From: Siphonodentalium dalli
Taxonomy: Eukaryota > Mollusca > Scaphopoda > Gadilida > Siphonodentaliidae
Direction of reading: 5' to 3'
Assembly (NCBI GenBank): GCA_032622095.1
Contig: CP136065.1
Span: 151,967,577 to 152,031,576, forward strand
Length of the DNA: 64,000 nt
In this document: positions 54,951 to 64,000 of the stretch, piece after piece
Position numbering within the stretch: the stretch's first letter is position 1
Layout: each line of letters begins with the position of its first letter
The notes under the pieces: model-generated
Database searches by the model: none
What the model was told of the DNA's origin: nothing
What the model saw: only the letters and a program-made list of their open reading frames with translations
Position numbers and translations under genes: made by a program

Positions 54951-56345
54951 GTAAGTCTGAACTGAATGGAATGAAATTTGGAATGTGAGTTTACTAGCCC
55001 AAAATACAGGTCATGATCGAATTTGAGTCTGGCCCATCATTTTTCACCAGAGTTATGGCCCATTTTTGGAATTACCACTGACATATTTTGCCATGCACTA
55101 GCTATGCTCTTGTTGTATGATGTAGTCTAGCTCTTGCACATCATTTATAATTTCCTGTAGACATTGAACTTGAAGTAGACATTTTGTTTACCATGAATGG
55201 CCTTACCAATGTTGGTGGATTCCACATCCAGTGACTTCATTTATCTCCGCTGTTGAAAAGCTGGAAAACATCTGTGTAAACTCTCCAAATGCGACTCACA
55301 ATTAGAGCAAATCATATTCTTGTGATAAAAGGTTTGGTCACGCTGCTCGTGACCCTATGATATTATGTTTGAGTGAGCATTGTATGCAGCAGTCACCGAG
55401 GTTGTGATGCTCACATCACTGTCTGCATGGGCCTTAAGGCTTTTTGTTGAACTTATTATTTGAACATCCCTTCAAATGAAGTAATGTGAATCAACTAGCT
55501 ACTGCTCAACAAGTCTCCAGTTATCAGTGAGTTAGATATTAACCCTTTGAACGTAATTGCATAATACCTGTCTGGCCATTTTTTTCTGGACATGACGTAA
55601 TGTTGTTTTTTAATTGTTGTGGCAATGCTGCACTGAGTGCTCTAACTCTATACTACTTTCCTCTGCTTTAATGTGTTGTCTGCCAAATTAATTATACAAA
55701 AGACAGTGTTTTAGATTATGTTATTGTCAACATGAATTTCGGGAATGTACATGATGAGCCAAAACAAACTGTCCATTGATCAGGCATTGTAATTAATATT
55801 GGACGATGACGAGAATCGCAATGGGGATGAATATGCTGAATTAAGGGTAACTTTGAAACGTAAAGTGAATCCGAAGATGATGAACAAAATATACTGGTTA
55901 ATAAGCCTAGCATGGGGGCGCTACTGGTGATGGTCTTGTACGGGTGGCAGTTGGGTCGTGGCTTCACCTGTGATGTCACAATCAAACTGCCATTCCTCTG
56001 TGATGTCCGAATTACAGGATAATTGAACACAAAATGTTGCAAATTTCTGAGATTTTTCCTTTCAATTCTAGGTAGTTGATTAGCAAGTTAGCAACTATTA
56101 CTGAGGAGTAGCCGGGTGGCAAAGTATCCTGAATTTATAATGCTCAGTGGTCCATGTAGAACATTCCTGTATAGTTTCAAACCTGTCTCATACTTTTTAA
56201 CATAACCAACACTTAGATCATGTCATGAATCTCTACTCTGGATAACACCCGTAGAGAGTTTTGACAGGGAACCTTATAAAGTCGGGGAAAAAACCACAGG
56301 GAATATATTTCTTAGTTATTATCTGTTCCTTAATAATGTACTTCA
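54951..56345. other. Intron 10 stretch, mostly unassigned
   Basis: First 160 bp finish the interrupted marine-type repeat. The minus-strand 108-codon ORF 55716-56042 shows no domain. Nothing else recognised. Confidence 0.35.
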
Positions 56346-56349
56346 CTGT

Positions 56350-56521
56350 AGGTGAATGTCCTAACTCAAAATTTCACGATTTAAGTGAATTTGTGAGCAA
56401 TTTTGCTTTATGTCGCTTAAAATTATGGAATTTCTCCTGGGTAATTAATTTTATGTGTATTGCGATATCGGCTCACAAAAGTCAGAGAAAAGTATGCAAT
56501 TTTGAATTAGGACATTCACCT
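56350..56521. repeat. Inverted repeat with about 20-bp arms
   Basis: aggtgaatgtcctaactcaa (56350) pairs with ttgaattaggacattcacct (ending 56521). The surroundings share 'cttcaaaaagttccaaggtt' with 16,400 and 'aggttccctgtcg'-type sequence with 16,385 (reverse), so a dispersed element is likely. The ORF 56261-56584 runs through the arms and is not a gene. Confidence 0.6.
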
Positions 56522-56584
56522 GAGAAATATATTCCCCACATTATTTTTTCAACTTCAAAAAGTTCCAAGGTTTTTTACTGGTGA

Positions 56585-57440
56585 AATAGGATCTCAATGG
56601 GCATTAGCATGATCTAAACCAGCACTATGTGACTAAACACTGTCTATCGTAGAGCAGAATAGCACTGAATGCTAAGGAAAATGATGTTATTCGATCATTG
56701 GAGGCAAACTGCTCTTAAATAAAATTAAGGTCCACGCTTCTTGCCTGATATATCAAAATTTTTAGTCAATAAGGTAATGATCGCATCGAAAAAGCCATTC
56801 CCTAGCTCAAAATTACTACTATATAGGTTATAATTGCATTTTATTTTCAATTCCGTATAGTTGCCTTGTAACTGTTACCAATGATAGACCACATGTCAAA
56901 GTCTCCCAATCTTTTAATACTCAGTCTATGAGGACCATACCAGTGAAGTGTCAGACATGTGGCACACATGTGGCACAATTTGAACATAAACCACACCATG
57001 AGCATCTATATTATAGACACTGTCTAAAACTAGGCAAAAGACCGCTGGGAGCCCAGGGATTCAAAGGGTTAATACTACATCAAACTATAAATGAGTTTAT
57101 CATAACCTGGGCCAATCTGAAATAGTATAAAAAATGCCCTAATCTAGTCCCTTGGGAAAAACTTGTATGTAAGTTATAAATGCATGCTGATATGTAGAGA
57201 GCACAAGATAGAGCGAAATGAGTGTCTACCAGGGGTATGTCCAATTGATCTTCTTTATTTTCTATATATTTGTATCTATCGTTCTTCATTGTTATTTTAA
57301 TAGAAATATATATTTTTTAAGTATAAAAGGCCAGGATTTGGAATTACAAATTTTGGGTTAACAAGGCAAAAAAATAAATTCTTCATTCATATGTGAAGGT
57401 TTGTTGGTCTAGAAAATGTATACTGAAAACACCCACCATC
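56585..57440. other. Intron 10 stretch, nothing recognised
   Basis: AT-rich. The ORF 56928-57125 contains MRTIPVKCQTCGTHVAQFEH, but a single Cys pair without splice sites is not enough to call a gene. Confidence 0.35.
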
Positions 57441-57446
57441 ACCCAT

Positions 57447-57910
57447 CAGTAAGCCCGGGGCCTGTGAAATATTTGACACACAAACTTGGGACTGGGCTTA
57501 CCTTCAAGGACCCCCCACATGCAAAACCTCAATTTACATTCATAGCGCTATCTACTAGTAATGTTTTCTGTGTATCATGATGTATATTATTTTATTTTAT
57601 GAAAATAACTTGATTTGTGTTTTTTTATGTTAGATGATTATTTAAAATAAGACACAAAGATCATATTGTAATACAGCATTTTGTGAAACACAATCGGGTA
57701 GGTAGTATTAATGAGTTTACAACAGCAATTAGCTGGAGTAATGCTATATTTTTGTCATCTTCATTCAGAGTTAACCTAACATCAATGTATACTTGCCCAC
57801 TATGTCACTATGTTCTAAAATTGGGGGTGAGCTTATCTTCGAGGACCACCCCATGATTTTTTTGGGAGGAAAAACATAGACTGGGCTTATCCTCAGGTAT
57901 GGGCTTACTG
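57447..57910. mobile_element. Candidate MITE with CAGTAAGCCC ends
   Basis: CAGTAAGCCC at 57447 and GGGCTTACTG ending at 57910. Inner segments are also inverted (ggactgggcttaccttcaag near 57490; gactgggcttatcctcag near 57876). Direct flanking duplication is unclear. Confidence 0.5.
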
Positions 57911-58445
57911 ACAGTTGTATACAGCACTTGTAAAGTGGATTTAAATATCAAAGAGTTTTAGCTTTGGAACCAATCGCCATCCCTGCAGATTCCAAGGATA
58001 CTGTATGAATGAGACAGCACAAATACATCAATAAGAACACAGGATATGAACCATCATATGATAAATTCACAAAAGAATTTTGATAAAATATTGAGATGAT
58101 ACGTTGAAAATCATCACTGTGGGTATGTTTTCAATAATGATTTATTATTATCCACCCCTTAACTAACACTATTTCTGATTGGGCAAAAGCCACCATGTGA
58201 TAATCTGGGGAAAAGTCATATTGGACTCCCGAATGTCATATTGGACTCCCAAGTGTGCAATATGACTTTTTTATCGGGACTCTGTTACGTCACGAATTAA
58301 CTCTATTGCGAAATGAATCGGCGACATTGTGATGCGTGCGCAAAACTGGTGGATTTAGCAGATGTTTCACTTTTGCATTGAGTTTTTTTTCACTTCCGTG
58401 TTTACTTTTCCAAATCATGCTTTCTGATGATCAAAATACAGGCTT
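57911..58445. other. Intron 10 stretch, nothing recognised
   Basis: A short direct repeat gtcatattggactccc occurs twice (58217, 58235). No ORF of interest. Confidence 0.4.
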
Positions 58446-58451
58446 TTATAG

Positions 58452-60325
58452 AGAACTAGCAGATTAGCCCGCCACTGGCGGGATTGGTCCCATGGCTTTG
58501 GTTGATCCATTAATTTTTGTTTTTCAAGGTAACCCCGTACAGGCATGCTATCATATAACCCGACAAAAATATTCCCCGTACCGAGTTGACCATACATAAC
58601 AAATTTCATGTCGATGTCACCGCTGACGACCGAGATATCGCCCAAGGTCATTTGTGGGTACCCGTTTCAAGGTCAAGGTCACCTCAGGTGGACAAACTGA
58701 CCCGATGAAAATCTCCCCCGTCCCTTGGAAGCCCTAAGTAGGAAATTTCGTCTCGATATCCCCAGTTTCCGAGATGGTCTATTGAGCCGTATTTATACTC
58801 GTGTATATAAACGCACTTTAACAACGAAACCGCAGATACGAACACTCTTTAATCATAACCTCATTAACCCATCAATTCCAACGACGATGGCAGGGTGAAG
58901 GGTGAAGGAGTGCTCGGACGTTCTCAGAAGCAGTGCGATGGCACTTCTGGTGGCTTTTTACCCTTAAGACATCAATCCCCATTGCGGTGGCAGTTGAAGG
59001 GTGAACGAGTGGTCGCAACGGCTCGCGAATGGTCCGATGACACTTCTCGTGGCTTTTTACCCTTACACAGCAAGTTTGGGCTCAATCGGTCGAGCCGTTT
59101 TCAAAACTATAAAGGATATACACACACATATATATACATATATACGGACGTCTTAAAATATATAGTAGACTAGCCAATGAGCCCGACGTTGTCCGGGCTA
59201 TTCAAAAACCAAATTTCAAGTCGATAGCTCCACCCGTTTCCGAGATATGGTCTGCGCATGCGCGAAGCTGGCGTCGCACGGGCTCGGCGACCTGATAAAA
59301 TTCGTATCTGGGGCAAGATACATTCACATAGCAAATTTCAAGTCGATAGCTCCACCCGTTTCCGAGATCTGGTCTGCGCATGCGCGAAGCTGGCTTCGCA
59401 CGGGCTCGGCGACCCGATAAAATTCGTATCCGGGGCAAGATACATTCACATAGCAAATTTCAAGTCGATAGCTCCACCCGTTTCCGAGATCTCGTCTGCG
59501 CATGCGCGAAGCGGGCGCCGCACGGGCTCGCCAATACGATAACGTCCACCGCCTGGTCAAACTACACACACGTACCAAGTTTCGTCCCGATCGGTCGAGA
59601 ATCGTAGATTTGTATAAATGACAGACAAACATACAGACAGACAAACAGAGGTCTTCAAAATATATATGAGACTAGCAGATTAGCCCGCCACTGGCGGGAT
59701 TGGTCCCATGGCTTTGGTCGATCCATTAATTTTTGTTTTTCAAGGTAACCCTGTACGTAGCTGCCACCGCTGAAGCCCGAAATATCGTCCAAGGTCATTT
59801 GCGAGTACCCGTGTCAAGGTCATGTTGGGTGGACAAAATAACCTGACAAAAATATTTCCTGTCCCGAGTTGACCATACATAACAAATTTCACATCGATGT
59901 CACCGCTGACTACCGAGATATCACCAAGGTCATTTGTGGGTACCCGTTTCAAGGTCAAGGCCACCTCGGGCAGACAAACTGACCTGACGAAAATCTCCCC
60001 TGTCCCTTGGAACCCCTAAGTACGAAATTTCGTCTCGATATCCCAAGTTTCCGAGCGAGACGGTCAAATGCCGTATTTTCACTAAAGTAGATAAACGCTC
60101 TTTTAATAGCGACGCCTCATATACAAACGCTCATTAATTATCACGCGATTAACCCATCAATCCCCATTACGGTGGCAGTTGAAGGGTGAAGGAGTGCTCG
60201 GACATTCTCAGAAGCGGTGCGATGACACTTCCCTTGGCTTGTTACCCTTAGATAGGAAGTTTGGGCTCAATCGGTTGAGCCGTTTCTAGTCTATAAAGGA
60301 TATATATACACACACATATATATAT
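58452..60325. repeat. Chain of three composite repeats (A-B-A')
   Basis: A (58452-59160) and A' (59666-60320) begin actagcagattagcccgcc and share ggtcatttgtgggtacccgt, cctgtcccttggaacccc-like and gaagggtgaaggagtgctcg segments. They end with ctcaatcggtcgagccgttt, a tatata/caca tract and 'gtcttaaaatatata'. B (59161-59665) begins actagccaatgagcccgacg and holds three tandem 122-bp units. Each begins with a small hairpin (cccgccactggcggg; gcccgacgttgtccgggc). ORFs on both strands (58895-59644, minus 59740-59964) follow repeat units. End structure suggests non-LTR or SINE-like 3' tails, but this is not certain. Confidence 0.65.
59211..59545. repeat. Three tandem 122-bp units (within B)
   Basis: aaatttcaagtcgatagctc starts at 59211, 59333 and 59455. 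Each unit includes tctgcgcatgcgcgaagc and the GC-rich cgcacgggctcggcgac. A reverse-oriented, two-unit copy is at about 15510-15665 inside another element. Confidence 0.85.
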
Positions 60326-61510
60326 TAGGCCCCTGCGAATCGGATTTTTTTTCGACCGAATACCGAATTGAATCAGGTAAATGTTATTCGATTTCGAATC
60401 GAATTCGAATCGAATCAGACATCGTGTTGAAATGTGAGGAGTTCATAAACAAACGTAAATACTTATGAGAGAATTCATCGTACACCTCGGCAGTAATCCC
60501 GTGTGGAGTTGTCAACTGGAAGCCATTCATTTTATCCACAGAAACAGCCGAATATGGACGATGTAAAACAGAAATAAGTTGGGATTACTCAAAATCGGGA
60601 ATGATACATCGGAACGAGTCATTTGCACTGCTGCTGGTGGTTGTATTTTGTATCTATAAATCTATTATACCACAACTTGTGTACCCGACTAAAACATTCA
60701 AGGAACAGGGAGCATAAGATTCTACTGGAGCCTGGCGATATCAATTCAAATCTCGAAAGTTGGACTCTTGGAAGCATATTTAATACAAATTAATAGCTCA
60801 GAGACTAGTATGCTGACGACTACAGTATGGCCTCTTAGTAATCAGTAATGCTGAAGGGTCAAGTTCCAACTTCAACCGCCTATAAGCATTAGGGTACCCG
60901 AGTTAGGCACGTGGGAACTAGTTCAACTAGAGTCTAGGCCTACCCGAACTAAATGCGAGAGGACGAATGAAAGATCGTACTTGGCGATAAAACGTAACTT
61001 CAAACAGGCAACGTCAACTCAGAAATCTGGTGCTATGTTTGTTGCAAATTGGTTTCTTTTAATACCATAATTTACATTTAAGTACACACTATTAATTAGA
61101 AACTATACTGAATATGTCGACCTCTCACATGATCATTGACTTTTGCGACAATCGGTCAATTTGGTCAAACCACCGGAAGTCGGGTATATACTAGTCTCTT
61201 TGGGCATAGGTCGCGAAAAATAAATTGATTCAACAATACTCATCGTTATTTAGGAGCTCGGAGAAGTGGGTCATCACCTTGTTTCTAGAATTATAGAATA
61301 TAGACCCCTTGTGCTGGCACAAAAGTGTTATACCGCCAACGGGCAAGCCACGGAATCGTGTGCGACATTAAACTGGAGAAACGCCGACCGTATACACAAA
61401 ATGATTTTGCCCAACCCAACCGTCGGCGAGATATTCGATCTAGGTATTCGATAACGTCAACGAGATATTCAAAATCGAATCGAATCGAATCGCATGAACG
61501 ATTCGAAATT
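60326..61510. mobile_element. hAT-related end and degraded interior
   Basis: TAGGCCCCTGCGAATCGGAT at 60326 matches the tip of the hAT element at 31867, followed by the same aatcgaattcgaatcg words. At 61460-61505 another block of 'aatcgaatcgaatcg' occurs, but the expected ATTCGCAGG… right tip was not found, so the right border is uncertain. Short ORFs at 61266-61558 carry no motif. Confidence 0.5.
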
Positions 61511-61654
61511 AACCCTCTGTGCATTCTTTCCTCCACTCAAAAAATGACAATGTGGTGATATGGCCTAACAACTGAAACGATGATAAACCACAGAAAACAA
61601 AACCATTGAAAAAATTATTCTTTTTTTTTTCTTCAGCATGGAACAATACATAGA

Positions 61655-61782
61655 GAATACCTACAGATTTTGTTTGACTACCGAAATATATCTCATAAGT
61701 GTCTGGAAAGAAATATAAAATTTTCACAAAAATTCTTTCCAGACACGAATGAGAGGTATTCAAACAAAAACTGTAGGTATTC
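61655..61782. repeat. Nested hairpin in intron 10
   Basis: gaatacctacagattttgtt (61655) pairs with caaaaactgtaggtattc (ending 61782). Inside, gtgtctggaaagaa (about 61699) pairs with ttctttccagacac (about 61746). Confidence 0.75.
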
Positions 61783-62400
61783 TTATTATTATATGCACCT
61801 TATGAAAGCTCAAAGTTGCTAACTTATGCAACATTTTTACTTTTAATAGTAACAAGCAACAAGACTCATGCAAAGAAATGAAACACAGAATTGAAACTAA
61901 CAAGTCTCCATGTCAACACAGTCGAAATATATAAATCCCATGTGCATGGGTGATAGGTCACAGCTGCATTGTGTGTGATAAGTTGCGGCTAGCCAATCAA
62001 AAAGAGATAACTCTTGTTTCAAATCAGGTTATGGGTTATAACCAATAAGTTTGCAGACAATTTACTATAACGCGCGGTTATATAATTCGTCTAATTGTTT
62101 CGCTCGCTCGCTTAAACCACCGGGAGGCTTCAGTGAAATATAACAGAACCTACAGTGAAATAACAAAATTATATTTCACTGTGGCTTCTAAGAGATAAAT
62201 ACGAAGATCTATGTTTTGATAATTTCCCGCTATTTTATAGGCAAGTATATAATAAAGAACGTTCCTTGAAAATCGCTGGAAAAACGTTATGACCTTGGAC
62301 AGATTTTTCAGGGATATTAAGTCTGTACATCAGTATTTCCTGCATTTATCGAACTCTCTTATCCTTCCAAATTATCTGTGACCACGTTTTATTTAAACAG
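61783..62400. other. End of intron 10, nothing recognised
   Basis: AT-rich with a small inverted pair (cagtgaaatataac near 62133; atatttcactgtgg near 62167). No gene. Confidence 0.4.
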
Positions 62401-62652
62401 GGTAACAGAAATGAACCATCGCGGAACAAGGTGTTTGATGCTGTTGAGGAGTTAATGAATGAAGGCAACCCTACAGGTTTATACCAGATCAACTATGAGA
62501 AATTGTGCAAGAAGGAACAGTGTAAACGAGATGCTAAACTTCTGTTTGAGGCTGGTGAAGACAAGTGGGGTACTGACGAAGAAACCTTCAACAGGATATT
62601 TTCAACACGTGACTACTACAGTCTGCGTCAGATTTATGATGAGTATGTTAAG
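62401..62652 (+). CDS. Annexin coding exon 11: extended repeat 2-3 linker and first half of repeat 3
   Basis: Acceptor gttttatttaaacag; reads GNRNEPSRNKVFDAVEELMN, a linker with KLCKKEQCKRDAKLLFEAG, then EDKWGTDEETFNRIFSTRDY and YSLRQIYDEYVK, donor AAG|gtatgt. It is 252 nt, phase 0. KWGTDEE and STRxxxxLRQIxDEY are standard annexin repeat-3 signatures. The linker between the end of repeat 2 and DAKLLF is about 43 residues, against about 16 in annexin A5. The next exon (second half of repeat 3, repeat 4) should follow beyond the window. Confidence 0.95.
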
Positions 62653-64000
62653 GTATGTGTTAGCTGTTGTTAAATAGTCAACTCAATGCGTTACCTTCTC
62701 TATAGAGTTTAATCGGGCCATGTAATAATCGTTTATAATTACCATTTTTTATTACACTCCTATTCGCGATTTCCATTGAAAATGGTAATGTCACTAGTGA
62801 ATTATGTCTTTTCTCGTGACGTCATTGATGTTACGTCGCTTACTAAATTTTCGGGAATTTTTCTCCTCATCAAGACTTTAATGCATTAATTCTGGGTGAT
62901 TTAATCATATCTAGCAAACCAAATTGATGCAGAAGTGTAATAAATAGAGTAATCAATTAGTGCGCACTCGTTTCTTACCGACGTCTCTCGTCACTCGTGA
63001 ATTATTTAACGTAATTCTCTAAACCAATTGATTACTCTCTATATAAAAAAAATTCTTACTTGCTTCTCACATGGCTTAAATATAATCAATTGAACTATAG
63101 TCCAGAGTCCACAAATAAGTAAGAGAAACAGGATCTGTATTTGATTGACTCCAGCAGTAACTAAATTGTGCTAATCAGTGAAGGTCAAGTATTAAGCTGG
63201 GGATTCCCAGATTTTTCAGAATTAATTCGAGGGATCCCCTAATTTTTGTAAACATGTGCAAATAGATGTGGTAAGTTATAAATGCAATTTACCGTAATAA
63301 CTGACTGTTTTCATGGACCATTAGGGAATATTATTATGTATAGTGTGTCTCTATTGTACATAGCATTTTGCCACGCATATAGTCCCTAGCAGAGCTGTTA
63401 AGTTTCATGGATTGTCCATGAGATTCCCGGATAGCCACGGCAATTCCGCAAATACGGATAACCCCCAATTTCTCCCAGCATTCAAAATAAAAAAAAAACA
63501 TGTTGTTTTATTTTTCAAATATTCCTGCTTTTGCGGGGAGTGATTCCTTATTTCCGTTACCGTAAATACCCACACATTAACATCACAGAATGTACCGTTG
63601 GTAGCTTTTGATATTCCCTCTGATTGAAGACTAATCAGTGGTGAACTGTGACTGATATTAATTTATTTTCACACTCTGGTGAAGCCACACATATAAAGGA
63701 TGTTGTTATAGTATACAATACGTATAATCGCAAGTGTGCATCTGTATTGTAAGGCATCTGTATTTCTAAGTAACGGATTAGTGGTATGCATTGTGAATGA
63801 AATGTGTCTATTTCGTTGCAGGTAAAACTGTAAGACGGGTCAATTTGTAATTTCGGTTTCACGCATACATGTCCGGTTGTAACCTGTGTATCTCTGGTTC
63901 GTTTTTTCTTATTTTAAAATTTGTTAATAACTGGTGGAATGTGTCCATTTCTTTAAACCGTAAGACGAGTCCATTTTGTAGTTTGTTCAGATTTTGTACT
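62653..64000. other. Intron 11 start, no further exon in window
   Basis: I searched for the expected repeat-3 continuation (SG-x-D/E-I… helix and SGD) in plus frames and did not find it. A TGACGTCA palindrome is at 62817-62824. The minus ORF 63635-63862 is not supported. Confidence 0.4.

Larger units (their letters stand above)
27110..62652 (+). other. Annexin gene, 5' and central part (continues past window)
   Basis: Eleven coding exons join in frame into about 465 residues. Annexins bind acidic phospholipid membranes in a Ca2+-dependent way through four (sometimes eight) repeats of about 70 residues carrying GxGT loops. Repeat 1 is DCRYLRDAMKGLGTNDDAI… to …DAYCMKEAIY (exons 6-8), repeat 2 is GLGTDESCLMEVLMTRTN… to …GDFKRLLISAAQ (exons 9-10), and repeat 3 starts RDAKLLFEAGEDKWGTDEE (exon 11). 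The second half of repeat 3 and repeat 4 lie beyond 64,000. The N-terminal region before the core is about 235 residues: Gly/Tyr-rich, Gln-rich, Lys-rich, Glu-rich, then an acidic unassigned segment. The Gly/Tyr tail recalls annexins A7/A11; the charged block does not. Introns are crowded with MITEs. A 5' UTR exon upstream is implied by the acceptor at 27108-27109. Confidence 0.9.

Noticed and set aside
56928-57125. ORF starting MRTIPVKCQTCGTHVAQFEH, looking like a zinc-binding protein
   Set aside because: Only one Cys pair with no second half, no splice context, no homology I can name.
58895-59644. Overlapping ORFs on both strands with similar peptides (ACADQISETGG…, HSHSKFQVDS…)
   Set aside because: They follow the 122-bp tandem units, which are open in several frames because of their length and composition.
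1-64000. CRISPR-like arrays
   Set aside because: The regular repeats here are transposon hairpins or satellite-like tandem units in a eukaryotic genome; none has the short-repeat/unique-spacer layout of CRISPR.

Overview
The window is eukaryotic genomic DNA: AT-rich, with short exons, long introns, GT-AG splice sites and many transposon remnants. There are no prokaryotic operons, tRNA genes, rRNA genes or CRISPR arrays that I can support. Repeat types common in marine invertebrates and an invertebrate-style annexin suggest a marine lophotrochozoan, most likely a mollusc. That assignment is inference.

The main gene is a plus-strand annexin running from 27,110 past the right edge. I can place eleven coding exons: 27114-27312, 28302-28372, 29830-29928, 30363-30383 (a 21-nt microexon), 36637-36742/36745, 37541-37786, 40756-40850, 43981-44094, 45941-46031, 54217-54317 and 62401-62652. 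All splice phases agree, giving about 465 residues. The protein starts with a Gly/Tyr-rich low-complexity tail, then Gln-rich segments, a Lys-rich block fused to a Glu/Asp run, a roughly 65-residue unassigned acidic segment, and annexin repeats 1, 2 and the first half of 3. The rest lies beyond 64,000.

On the minus strand, 9822 to 4254 holds three exons with a matching layout: Gly/Tyr-rich, then Met/Gln-rich, then Glu-rich plus Lys/Arg-rich. They look like the N-terminal part of a second, head-to-head gene whose core would lie left of position 1. No annexin repeat is visible for it, so paralogy is inferred.

The rest is introns and a 16-kb intergenic region (about 11-27 kb) rich in transposons. 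Several have target-site duplications (TSDs) readable here: hAT-like elements with 8-bp TSDs (1672-3013, 31867-33473, 40999-42375); TTAA-flanked, piggyBac-like MITE families; a family with 9-10-bp TSDs resembling Mutator-like MITEs (seven copies in introns of both genes); a 3.9-kb foldback element (18718-22620) beside a 775-bp inverted-repeat element (22640-23414); and a 4-kb inverted-repeat element (46100-50078) next to its own deletion derivative (50109-50389). The left edge (1-222) carries the C-terminal end of a LINE-type ORF. The 58.4-60.3 kb region is a chain of composite repeats.

The least explained signals are eight same-strand copies of a 15-bp motif, GTGACTGACATTACA, over 1.9 kb just upstream of the first annexin coding exon, several about 180-190 bp apart; the charged low-complexity N-terminal design shared by the two divergent genes; and a nested MITE region (38.4-39.8 kb) where an empty site and a filled site for the same insertion sit side by side.
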